Origin: Caprella mutica
Taxonomy: Eukaryota > Arthropoda > Malacostraca > Amphipoda > Caprellidae
DNA: 64,000 nt
Reading direction: 5' to 3'
Assembly: GCA_947561585.1 (NCBI GenBank)
Contig: CANNZV010002313.1
Coordinates: 24 to 64,023, forward strand
The notes beneath the pieces were generated by a model that was not told where the DNA came from, made no database searches, and saw only the letters and a program-made list of their open reading frames with translations. The stretch's first letter is position 1. The number at the start of each line of letters is the position of its first letter. The position numbers were made by a program, and so were the translations under genes. Of this stretch, positions 54,501 through 64,000 are shown piece after piece.

Positions 54501-55750
54501 ACTACAGCACTGAAAAGAGGAGTTGGTATCGCGCACATATTGATTGTGCTCAAAAAACCAGCAGCCTCATCACCTTCAAAGATGTCAAAGATTTAATATC
54601 CTTCTTGCTCCATCTTCAAAAGTCAGGTTCGAATAATGTATATAGAAATCTTATATTCTTATAAACACTAATATTCTTCATCGGGCATTCTAAACCAAGA
54701 AGAGAAAAGATGCCCAAAATAGATACTGTTAACATTAACCAATTAACAATAAAAGTAAGGTCTAATATTATTTATTTTCCTCTTCAGGACCTACACATTA
54801 TGAGTTTCCGATGTGGGCTGGCTACGCGGTCATTGATGAGAGTAAGAGCATTTTCGGAGCTCTACAGAATAACGCTCAGGTGAATGAAAATATTCTATTA
54901 TTTATAACAGCACGTAGAGTTAAAATGATAAAAACGAGCTAGTAAAGATAACGGATCAGAGTCCGTTTACTTTATTAGGTTAAATTTGTTCCATTATCTT
55001 AACTAACTTCAATTCAGGTCCGTTAACTTTACTTGGTTGAATTATTAATAATATTTGACCAATAATTGGATTAAGAATATAATTTTGGAATCATAGATAC
55101 CACATTAAAAGATTTAAGCAGAAGTTTTTTCCATCGTTTTACTACTCGTTCTTCACAACTTCAAAATGGATCACGTAGTTTTTCATCAATTCTTTCAATT
55201 AATAAAATATGAAAAATTAATGCCTAATCATTAATATTAACATTTATAATGTTGTATATATATATATATAAAATACTAAAGCAAATATTTCATAAAACTA
55301 AAATGCAGTCTTCTAGTCCGTTAACTTTACTAGCTTAATTTCTGGTCCGTTAACTTTACCAGCTTCATTTCTGGTCCGTTAACTTTACTTGGTCCGTTTC
55401 TGGTCCGTTATATTTACTTGTTCCGATAATTATGTTAAAATCTGAAAGTTAAGACAATCCATAACAAATTACAACAGTTTGATACCTCCTTCTCACATTT
55501 GAGTAAAGTCATTTCAATAAGTACAACATATGTACTTTTTTTTAAATTTATACCAGACACCACCCTCTATCAACACATTTCTTTTCTGATGTTTCGCTTG
55601 CAGGTTTCACCAATATTGCATAAAGGTTGGGCGACACTCTCCTCCTGCGGTAGAATGTATTCAACCGAGGAAGCCGTCATTGTTCCCTCACGACGTGTTT
55701 ACTGCGAATCTCAGAGGCACAACTACCTTTGCGAACAGCCAACTCTCTGA
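48522..55750 (+). CDS. Secreted Ig-domain plus C-type lectin-domain protein, six exons, 281 aa
   Basis: The exons are 48,522-48,588, 48,859-48,944, 49,219-49,453, 54,408-54,626, 54,788-54,879 and 55,604-55,750. All junctions are GT-AG and all phases agree. Residues 1-21 are a signal peptide (IFLVLAFSSFFFSQA). Residues 24-129 form an Ig-like domain: SVYIPCNVD (Cys43), IFWTR (Trp59), then LLIRNIVQALSGIYTCHTD (Tyr111, Cys113). A short linker precedes a C-type lectin domain (148-281): CSENYDLVNGKCLNYSTEK, RAHIDCA, PMWAGYAVID (WIGL position), SSCGRMYS, RVYCESQRHNYLCEQ. No EPN/QPD or WND calcium-sugar motif is visible, so sugar binding is uncertain. The Ig and lectin parts are separated by a 4.95-kb intron filled with transposons. 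A role in recognition or immunity is inferred from the architecture. Confidence 0.88.
49790..52210 (-). pseudogene. LINE-type reverse transcriptase relic
   Basis: Minus-strand frames 52,210-51,962, 51,456-51,115, 51,143-50,685, 50,733-50,392 and 49,977-49,795 read in order as one polyprotein with frame breaks. RT blocks are GALTKKDGSIRPIAVGNTL, LGFSTKGGCEAATHSAKQYM, FLKMDMKNAFN, ETGIQQGDSFGPAMFAL and FNVWYLNDAALG. The catalytic YLDD has become YLND. The C-terminal part has WDCTCVDKFA then EPITIETKGAYG, spaced like the D...ExK core of a restriction-type nuclease, followed by NDPREYAWFQQRMALAIQRG. The family is widespread in invertebrates but I cannot name the clade. It is dead, and lies in antisense inside the Ig/lectin gene. 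Confidence 0.8.
52330..52884. mobile_element. TTAA-target MITE, AGGGGCAGTTCAGTCAA
   Basis: The ends AGGGGCAGTTCAGTCAA and TTGACTGAACTGTCCCT are inverted and TTAA stands at 52,326-52,329 and 52,885-52,888. Inside, TCCTACAGATGGCGCCAC and TCCACAGATGGCGCCACTAA repeat in the same orientation. It lies within the intronic foldback element and is non-coding. Confidence 0.8.
53156..54407. other. Remainder of the large Ig/lectin intron
   Basis: AT-rich sequence with no gene. AATGTGGAACCGGTCG...ATCGGAACTTAACCCAG at about 54,010-54,050 resembles one end of the hairpin MITE at 32,592-32,755. Confidence 0.45.
54935..55435. repeat. GGTCCGTTAACTTTACTAG repeats in inverted clusters
   Basis: At 55,310-55,430 four tandem units of TTTCTGGTCCGTTAACTTTA stand in a row. 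At 54,935-55,040 related units occur, partly inverted (GCTAGTAAAGATAACGGA). They enclose about 270 bp. This may be another foldback-type insertion, here in the last intron of the Ig/lectin gene. Boundaries are unclear. Confidence 0.55.
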
Positions 55751-55965
55751 GTCGCCACTTTACTTTTGAGAAGAGTCTTAGAGATATGAATGAAATTTTA
55801 TACTTGAGAATCAGAATATTTATTCAGAAATGCACAGTTTTAGTAGGTATATTATAGTGAAGGAATATATATAGGATTTTCTTCTATTTCTGAAGCCTGT
55901 CCTGGTACTCTTTATTCGAGTACTATTGGGCAATTGAAAAATTAAACTACATATAGGTGATTGTT

Positions 55966-56190
55966 TTAACTTTCACTGTGCACTTTATTTACAAATATTA
56001 GGGGCTGTTTTAACCCTTCACTGCGCACTTTATTTACAACTACTGGTGGTCGTTTTAACCCTGCACAGTGCACAGTGCACTTCATTTACAAATCTTGGTG
56101 GTTGTTTTAACCCTTCACTGTGCACTTTACTTACAACTATTGGTGGTTGTTTTAACCCTTCACTGAAAACGTTATTTAAAACTTTTGGTG
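55966..56190. repeat. 45-bp tandem repeat downstream of the Ig/lectin gene
   Basis: Five imperfect units contain GTTTTAACCCTTCACTGTGC, ACTTTATTTACAA and ATTGGTGGTTG. The array begins about 215 bases after the stop codon and may lie in the 3' untranslated region. A plus-strand frame (56,046-56,318) through it is a repeat artefact. Confidence 0.8.
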
Positions 56191-56745
56191 TTCATTTTAC
56201 AAAAAATATTCCATCAAATTATAATACAAAAATATTCTATCAAATTATAATACAGATTATTTTATCAAATTATAATTCAAAGTTATTCAATCAAATCATT
56301 AAAATATTTGAGAATTAAAATTTGGTGTCTACAGTGTTTTCTTCTCTTCAATATTTTGAGTTCACAAAAATAAAGTAAGTATTAAGTATTCTTGTTTTAA
56401 TCAAGATATAAAATTTAGTGCAAAAGGATATAAATTTAGATAAAAAAAATATTAGAAAATTTTAAAGAAATTTAGTGTATTAATATACATACAACCTATA
56501 AATCTTTAATTATTGAAGGATAACATTACTAGAAAAATTCTAATCCAAATTACAACAGTTCGAATACCTTGTGACACCATTCACCATACTATTAATTATT
56601 AGAAACAAGTTTCAGTTTGTCCACAGAGAATATTGATTATTATATTAATAAAGTTCGTATTCTTTCTTCAAGCATTATTTTGAAGTTCAAACTGTTCTGG
56701 TTTTGAGTTCTCATTAATTGCCCAAAAAGAATGTTTTACATACTA

Positions 56746-56841
56746 AAGGACCGTACACACGTAGGGTTTTTTTTTCGTCTTTCCACCAGACTTTTTGCTA
56801 AGTTCCTCCTACTTAAAAAACCCTACGTGTGTACGGCCCTT
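56746..56841. mobile_element. MITE, GGGCCGTACACAC family, short copy
   Basis: The ends AAGGACCGTACACACGTAGG and CCTACGTGTGTACGGCCCTT are inverted, and TA flanks both sides (56,744-56,745 and 56,842-56,843). Only one copy of the inner TCTTTCCACCAGACTTTTTG arm is left, so this is an internally deleted form of 36,549-36,785. Confidence 0.8.
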
Positions 56842-57990
56842 TAGTAAAGTTCGTACTACCCATGCACTTTGTACGAATCTAATGAATTTTTTTAATATAG
56901 TCTCAATTGACAGACTAAAATATATTTTATTTTATCTCATTCAATAATATAAAAAAACACTTATTAAGGTATTATTCACATTAATATACGACATATATAT
57001 ATATTAATTTTATACTGCACCATTGACACAATTCTAAATACTGATGTTTGTGTGGAAAGTAGTAATATATAATTATACTTAATAGAACCGTGTCATAAAT
57101 TTAAAATTTCATTAGTAATACTTGATGGATTACAGCAAATTACTGGTTTGTGGTCATCATATTAAAAAGAGCAGGTCAATATTTCTAACTTTCATTTGCA
57201 GTTAAAAAAGCACAGCAATATTCAATCATTTCATTTACTATTAAAACTATTTATTCGAATACAAATGCGACACACTAGCCACCTAGTGTATTAGTGTGTT
57301 ATATAAACACTAGTTTAATATTGTTTTTTGATATAGAGAAAACTAATAGAGTTTTTATTTGACTGAAGAATTTAATAACATAAAGAATAAGTAATTCATT
57401 GTACTAAAGAATTATTGATAACAGTAATTTTATGATAGCAATATATGTTTCATTTCAATTTAATGAACTCGTTGCCAATGGGTTATCCAAACATAGTTAC
57501 GCTAGAACGGAGAGAGAACGGACACGGAAAGGTACGCTGTGTCGAAGTGACACTTTCAAAATGTGCCATATACTTTGTCGTAAGACCCACATTTATTTGG
57601 GTGTAAGAATATTTGATTAAGAGGCATATACACAGTAAACTTATTCATCTAAGATTACAAAATTTTATTTAGAATTATATAAAAAGGCTTGGGATGATAG
57701 CTATAAGTTTTTAGGGAAAATACAATAGTTCAAGAAAATTTCTATGATCAAAATGAAAGACTGACATGGTTCAAAATAATCATTATAGCTACTATAATAT
57801 TATCAGTTGGAGTAATAAGTTACCTGTCAATAATGACGGTTTAAAAGTTTATGGTTACTTTTAAAATTAAAGGACATTTTAACCCTATGAAACTAGCCCT
57901 CAAAAGTTAGCTCTCTAACCTGGCTATATTGGTGCGCCAGAACCAGCTAACACTAAACTCTCAAAAAATTTCACAAATAGACCTTTCAAT
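56842..57990. other. AT-rich stretch, no gene seen
   Basis: The 62-codon plus-strand frame at 57,432-57,620 lacks recognisable domains and codon-like composition. No array or terminal repeat was recognised. Confidence 0.45.
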
Positions 57991-58445
57991 ATTTTTTCTA
58001 CATAATAACTTTCGGATCTTTTCTGTTTGCTGGGCACATTTGAAAATAATGGAAATAAAATAATATAATATAGTGGTATTATAGGTACTGACTTTCATAT
58101 TTATATTATTTTGAATAATGTTGTTAGAAAAGTTTATGTTTCCTGAAAGTAAAATAATAATAAAATAATGATAATAACAATATCCTTGAACAAATCAGCA
58201 TTATGGCGATCTTTTGAATAATGGTATAAGTTCTTAGTTATCAGACGGTTTCACATTTTCGATCATATAAGAACTATATTTCTCCAAATCCATTTCAGAT
58301 TACAATTTTCGTCATCAAGGAAAGGTGTTCTCATGATGCAGAGGTCATTAAATAACAATGCGTATCAATGATATATTATTATATATGAATAATTTCCATT
58401 ATTTTCAAATGCAGCAAACAGAAAAGAGCCTAACTTTCATTTAAT
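57991..58445. mobile_element. Probable hairpin MITE
   Basis: TCTTTTCTGTTTGCTGGGCA then CATTTGAAAATAATGGAAA on the left pairs with TTTCCATTATTTTCAAATGC and AGCAAACAGAAAAGA on the right. The inner part contains TAAGTTCTTAGTTATCAGAC and CACATTTTCGATCATATAAG, related to the MITE at 32,592-32,755. It is non-coding. Confidence 0.5.
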
Positions 58446-59580
58446 TTCTACACATTCATTGGTAAATGTCAAATAATACTTTTCCATTTAAAATAAAAGA
58501 AACAAACCAAGATAAGAAACAAATATTTCTCAGATATAACTATTAGCCAATCAGTACTAAGCTTGGTGTGCGCAATTTTTCCAGCACATTTCGCTAAGCT
58601 GCTAAGGGGTACAGTTTTCTGATTATAGTGAGACACTCGCAATTATGGTCTCAAAATACACTCGTGCATCTGATGGCTATAGAGCTCTGCTAAACGGTAA
58701 GATACCCATATAATGAGCATTTATTCGAAAGAATTAGAACTCCTAATTTATGAATAAATGCTCATGATATGAGTATTTTACCATTTATCACCTTCATTTT
58801 TGTCTTATCGTATAATATTAGATGAGAAAGTAGAAGTCATGAAAAGACAACTTCCAAATCGGTTATAACTAAAGGTACATACTATTATTTCCAATGACGA
58901 CTGGTACGCCAGCACCAGCGGATAGGTTACTAGAATTAAAAAAATATTCTATTTCTTTTGTTATCCAGACTTTTTTTTCTGTTATTGAGATTTCGGTCAT
59001 CTAAACTTCTCTAGTGTATTATAACTCGTTAAAAGTTATGGACTATATTTCAGTTTTATCATGATTTTATAAATGTAATTTTCCGGATTATTAATTTTTA
59101 TCTGTATATTACTTAATCCCTGAATTTTGGGTAATATCGGAATTTCTTTCCAAAGTTAAATTCATAACAAGTTAAATACATATTTGTTTGACATTCCAGA
59201 TTTTTTAAAAATTCCAAATATTTTGATATACCAGATTATTTGAGATTTTACATTTATTTGAAAAATTGCATTTTTTAAATATATCATTTTATAAAATTCC
59301 GTTTATTTGAGATCCGGTATATTTCAAATCCCGCAATTTTTAGAAATTCCATCAAGCATTCTATTTTATAATCCCGCATTTTTTGAAATACCCTATTTTT
59401 GCATTTTATAAAATTCCGTTCCGCATCTTTTTAAGATCAATGTTTTTTAAATCCTGCATTTTTGCAAATTCTGTCACGCGTTTTATCCGGATTTTCGTTA
59501 TCTTAATTAACAATGAATTTGGCCATTGTATTATATCATATCTTAAGTGTTATAGCTGGACATGTTTCTAGCAACCAACA
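58446..59580. other. AT-rich stretch with short hairpins
   Basis: ATGAGCATTTATTCGAAAG and the inverted TTATGAATAAATGCTCAT (58,708-58,765) form a stem. From 59,140 to 59,480 phrases such as AAATTCCGTTTATTTGAGAT and AAATCCCGCATTTTT recur loosely, like a decayed minisatellite. No gene was seen. Confidence 0.45.
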
Positions 59581-59610
59581 GATAAAAACATACTGTTCAT
59601 TTATTCAGTT
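59581..59610 (+). promoter_or_regulatory. Possible core promoter of the PAN/lectin gene
   Basis: GATAAAAAC at 59,581-59,589 is TATA-like and TCAGTT at 59,605-59,610 matches the initiator consensus about 25 bases downstream. TCATTT occurs just before it. The start codon follows at 59,691. Support is weaker than for the neighbouring gene. Confidence 0.35.
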
Positions 59611-59690
59611 GAATTATAATCATAATGAACTAAATTAAAAAGAGATTTTCTTCAAATCTGTATTAAAGAGAAAGACTCAGAGACTTCAAA

Positions 59691-61611
59691 ATGCATGTAT
59701 CGCTACTTCTCTTTCCTCTAAGTGTTATTCTAACTACTGACGCCGTTTTCACATTCACAACCTACACTGATTTCACCATCCAAAGCTCAAGTGATACCTA
59801 CATCACAGAAGCTACCAGAAAATGTAAGTGATTCTTATTTTATTATCTAAACTAAGGATCAAAGACCCCATATAGTCAATACAGTTATAAAGTATTAAAT
59901 TTTTGAAATTAAAAAAATACTCTCGTTTGGACTTTGGGCTACCAATCTTTTCTTCTATTGCTATGTTTGTGTTCCTCTAGTTTGCGCATAATTTTCTTCA
60001 TGCAAAGCTTCCAACTAGTTGAGAAACTCCAAACGAATATAGTGAATTATCAAGTTTGCTAAATTTTCAAGGGAATAACTATAAAAAGCTCGAATCAAAT
60101 ATTTTGATTTAAAAAACCACTGTATACTAATAGGAACATCTTTCATTGAGGTGCATGCCTGGAGGCCTGCGGTCACAATAGCTCTTGTTCAGCTGTTGCT
60201 ATTTCCAAGCTTTCAAACCGCCGTGTCAGATGCACTTTTTCTCCGATGGAAACAGAGGCTCCTTTAGAACTGATTGCTGCAGTTGATGAAAAAGTTCATG
60301 TGAAGAGTATGTCATTGACACATAACTGCATGCTTTAAACGTCGCTTAATGAAAAAGTCTATAAATTTCTACATTTTCAGATGTTTGCTTCTATCCGTTT
60401 GAGTTGGTGGAAGATGTTGGGTGTATCTGGATATCTAACGATGTTGTGGCTAGAAATGCTACTCTGCAAAGTTGTCCCGAGGGATCCAGGTTATACTCGC
60501 CTCCTTCTCTTGCCATTTTCGAAAACCTTCGTCAGCATCTGATTCAACTTAAAGGTAAATAATCTATTTTCTACGCATTATGGTCAAACAGTCTGCTTGG
60601 TAGTTAGGGAGATTGATAAAAAGCCATTGAATATGTTCATGTGAAATAATAACATCTTGATAATTATTTATTTATTCATTAATTCTGTTTCGAAAAAAAA
60701 ATCATTGCAAATTTTACAACAATCAACAAAAAGTACAGAATAACATAGCCAAAATCAAGCTCTTGTATAACCTCAAAGAACTTAGATTAAATAATAAATT
60801 TCAGAAGCTTTGATTTTATAGAATATGATACTGATAAGATTCAAAGAGAACAGAGCTTTGAACGAAAACTTGCACTATCAATGCATAAAAATTCGTCTAA
60901 TTTTTATTTTACAAATTCAAACCAAATGTTAATTTCAAATCTGTGTATATTATAATGGCATATTTATTCTTCGGCTTCGTGCAACACAATTACCTCATTG
61001 CATGAGTTTGATCTGACTTATACTATTTCCCCACAATTCTCAAGTTCAACTTTTGGTTAGTTATAATAACTAAATGGGTTTCAATAATCTCTACTGTAAT
61101 ATTATAGCTTTCGTTGTTCAATATTTGAATTATTATTTATAAGAAATCAACTATGTATTTGTGAAAGTAATCGAACATTCTTCAATAGATACAGACTGAT
61201 TTTTCCCGCAGATATTCAGTTGCATCTTAAGACGAAAAACAGAAATAAACCAGACATTGAAAATGCTGTTTAGAAGATTTTGTCGACGTTGTACTTTCTC
61301 TTTATTCAATTTCAGATGGAATGTACTATTAATTACTTTCTTCCACATCAGGCCAGGATTCAACTTTCCCGGATTCTTTCTATATTGGAATCATCAAGAA
61401 TGTGACTACCCAAATCTGGGAATTTGACCATGGAGGAAACATCGGAGTGAAAAGTCCTGGCGAGTACCCATTCGTCACCAATGAACCTAGCTCTCCAACT
61501 GCTTCTTGTGCCCGGATGCACAGCCGCGTATTGAATGATGGAACTGAAAGTGATTATCTTTTGTTCGATGGATGTCATGCTCACAGACACTACATTTGTC
61601 AAATTGTATAA
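59691..61611 (+). CDS. Secreted PAN/apple-like plus C-type lectin-domain protein, four exons, 240 aa
   Basis: The exons are 59,691-59,823, 60,151-60,306, 60,381-60,554 and 61,352-61,611. GT-AG junctions and phase-1 joins throughout give one 240-residue frame. Residues 1-18 are a signal peptide (MHVSLLLFPLSVILTTDA). Exon 2 encodes a cysteine-patterned segment (CACLEACGHNSSCSAV then RRVRCTFSPME) similar to a short PAN/apple module. From about 97 there is a C-type lectin domain: CFYPFELVEDVGCIWIS, SCPEGSRLYSP, DSFYIGIIKN (WIGL position), QIWEFDHGG, TASCARMHS, LLFDGCHAHRHYICQIV. Canonical EPN/QPD and WND motifs are absent. The acceptor of exon 2 (TTTCATTGAG) is weaker than the others, but its phase fits on both sides. 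Its position on the same strand 4 kb after the Ig/lectin gene suggests a lectin gene cluster. Confidence 0.85.
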
Positions 61612-61793
61612 AGTCAATTCATTGACTAAACCATTATGATATCCTCCCATGTGCGTGAATCAGTAACACATATCTACAGACTCTTCTTCTATATAGTTGT
61701 TACTACGTCATTTGATTTAGTTATTTTATATTTCCTGTCAGGATTTTCACTCTACATATGAACGTATATCCATTCACGTATCACGTAGGTTCC

Positions 61794-61900
61794 TCAAAGG
61801 TCCTCTCCACTCTAAATTAAAAAAAAATCTGGTATTGCTTTAAATTTTTAGAGCTAAGGTTATATAACATATCGCAGTAAACAGAATTTAAATCGATCGA
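61794..61900 (+). repeat. Truncated AGGTCCTCTCC MITE end
   Basis: AAAGGTCCTCTCCACTCTAA followed by GAGCTAAGGTTATATAACAT resembles the left end of the TTAA-target family at 7685-8286. A second left end, AAAGGTCCCCTCCACTCTAT, lies at 63,285. No matching right ends were found inside the window. Confidence 0.5.
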
Positions 61901-62253
61901 ATATTCTGTTCACAATTAATTATATAAGAAATATTCGCATTTCGTTTTTTCTCATTCTGAGATTCATAATTTCACATGAAGAAAAAGCCCCCTTACTTGA
62001 GTAGGATGTTCGTTCGTATATACATAGCGCATACCTATTCAAAATTTCAAATCACAGATCTGCGTTCAAATAGAAAGTGTATTAAAATTAACAGTTCTCA
62101 ATATCGGAAAATGTTATGATATATGGAAACGATTAGTAAGAAATACTTAATTAGGTAATTGAATTCTTTATATGGATCCATTGTCTTAGAACTACACTAT
62201 TACGATAAATATTAAAGTGAATCTTAGAATACTTACCGTAACTTACGCGGATA

Positions 62254-62918
62254 AAGCCCCGTCCAGACGGTCAAATTTTTCAGAGAAGTGACAAACTTAA
62301 TGACAAACTAAATGACGATAACTTCCTAGCGTCAGCAAACCGTCAAACTTTTCATCAGTTTTTTTATTCCAATATGTTGGATATCGTCAGCAAAAAGTTT
62401 GTCAAACTATTTGCTGACGATAAAGTTTGAAGTACAAACTGACTTTCCGGCAATAATATTTTTTTATTTGCGCGTCATTTTAGTTTATTACAGCTAGGTA
62501 CACCTACAAAAACCTCATTTTTTTCAAACTTAGTTAGCATCTATCTAGTTACAATGGCTGACGACAGACTCTTTAATATTTGGTTGTATTAGATCTAAGT
62601 TATAGGTAGGCTACCTACGTTGTGAATTGTTTTCTATGATCTATTTTTGACTATCCTTTTCAAGACGATATTTTGTCATTAAAAACAAATTATTTTTTCT
62701 GGTTTCTTACTGTTCTAAATTTAAAAAATATACATACCAAGTTATTTTCACGATATATAACATTAATTTTGACGAAACTGACGCCAGTGAACCTCAAACT
62801 TTTGGCGAGAAAATTTGACAGTGTAGACACTCCTTGAAAACTGACGATAAGTTTGTCATTTAGTTTGTCATTAAGTTTGTCACTTCTCTAAAAAAATTTG
62901 ACCGTCTGGACGGGGCTT
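62254..62918. mobile_element. MITE, AAGCCCCGTCCAGACGG, 60-bp inverted ends
   Basis: The left end AAGCCCCGTCCAGACGGTCA is inverted at the right as TGACCGTCTGGACGGGGCTT. Pairing continues through CAGAGAAGTGACAAACTTAA and TGACAAACTAAATGAC for about 60 bp. The interior repeats GTCAAACT and GACGATAA motifs in both orientations. It is non-coding. The target duplication is uncertain. Confidence 0.85.
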
Positions 62919-64000
62919 AAGGCGGATTATGAATACGCTAAGACCGGTGTATTAGATCCAGGCGCATTTGAGATATTGCCTATTGGCACAGGAGAGGCGG
63001 AGAGTTGATTGTGGGCGTGGCGTTATTGCTGCTGTATCAAGTGTGCCAAGGTAGTGATAGTGTACGAGTAGCTCTTAATTATGTGTGTATGATAAAATCC
63101 GTGCTATAAATGATTTACACATTGCCACAATATAATGACGGTTTCAAATTTTGATAGTGGGTATATCTTTGTACCCTGCTAATTACTAACCTTTTAAAAG
63201 TTACTATCCAAATAGAAACGGAACATGTTTAACCTAATTGCAAAATAATACTTAGGGTACTTTATTTAATTCTAATCCATTGTTAAAAGGTCCCCTCCAC
63301 TCTATTTTTATTTTTCTGTTAATTAAAACTAAGGTTACTGATTATAAAATTTCAAACCATTTCTAATTTGGTTCTATATTTCTATTGCTTGTAAGAATAT
63401 GTTCAAAGATTTTGAACCTACAAAAACTGTTTTGTACCTTAGTAGAGAAATGATATAGTTAAGAGAAAAATGAAAGGTTAGAATAAAAGTTGGAGTTAAA
63501 AAGTTGTTTTATGAGTGTGGCAAGTAAAGTGTTAATTTATTTCACAAAAGAAATAGAATAATTTCTATAGTCTGCCATGGAAAGGAAAGTTCTTTATTCA
63601 TCTCTATATAGTAGAGTAAACTCTATAGTGAACCAGTTGAAGCTCACTATATAGGATTTCTACTGTATAAATAAATCTCAGCCACCACAATCAATTCTGC
63701 CTCGAATACATGATCATTGATCAACAGGAACACAGAGCTACTCAGTGACACACTTGATACAGCAGCTGAGCAGCAATCTGCCTAATACACCGGCCTAGCT
63801 ATGCTAGAGCCTATGTACCTATAATCCTTGCCTATAATATTAAAATTTGGTACCAGTATATCTGAGGAAGGCAGGGTTTGCACAAATAGTTTGAGTCAGC
63901 TTTAATTGGTCCATACCTTACTTTACATCTGTGTCTCAGTTTCTGCATGATATGTTGTTAAAAAATCGGTCATAAGAATTAGCCAAAGCCCTAATGCATA
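62919..64000. other. Right edge of the window, no gene recognised
   Basis: AT-rich sequence with one truncated MITE end near 63,285. No exon with good splice sites and a recognisable product was found. Confidence 0.45.

Overview
This is AT-rich nuclear DNA from an invertebrate animal. The protein-coding genes are split by GT-AG introns, and most of the remaining sequence is interspersed repeats. Transposon types include pogo/Tigger, Tc1, hAT-like, TTAA-target (piggyBac-like), Penelope-like and LINE elements. A TATA box followed by a TCAKTY-type initiator upstream of the Ig/lectin gene would fit an arthropod. The Ig plus C-type lectin architecture also recalls molluscan immune lectins. The phylum cannot be fixed from sequence alone.

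Layout. 1-5 kb: a five-exon RCC1-repeat gene (minus strand) whose largest intron holds two TTAA-target elements. 5-12 kb: dense nested MITEs, a hAT-like element with an 8-bp target duplication, and a relic of a pogo-type transposase tail. 12.1-15.8 kb: a complete pogo/Tigger-like transposon with a two-exon transposase ending in a PHD-like zinc finger. 16-22 kb: MITEs, minisatellites, a SINE-like insertion and foldback elements. 23-25 kb: a decayed Penelope-like element. 25.4-29.7 kb: a foldback element inside another foldback element, with a Tc1-like element inserted at the target duplication. 30-36 kb: two 22-bp minisatellites and a pair of ACACAGAGAAA-ended elements, the larger carrying short spliced reading frames. 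37-43 kb: a possible terminal exon, a Tc1 relic and an apparently intact Tc1-like transposon. 43-48 kb: more foldback elements and a 20-bp satellite. 48.5-61.6 kb: two secreted lectin-type genes on the plus strand. One is signal peptide + Ig + C-type lectin (six exons, 281 aa); the other is signal peptide + PAN/apple-like + C-type lectin (four exons, 240 aa). 61.6-64 kb: MITEs.

The most unusual signal is a set of foldback elements whose inverted arms are short-period minisatellites. The repeat unit differs from family to family, yet several have 9-bp direct repeats (target duplications) and similar terminal motifs (GGTG..CGGACAA at one end, GGTTCTAGGACAA-like at the other). One of them occupies the intron that separates the Ig-coding and lectin-coding exons of the 281-aa gene. 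All gene models were spliced by eye with reading phase checked at each junction. No database search was possible.
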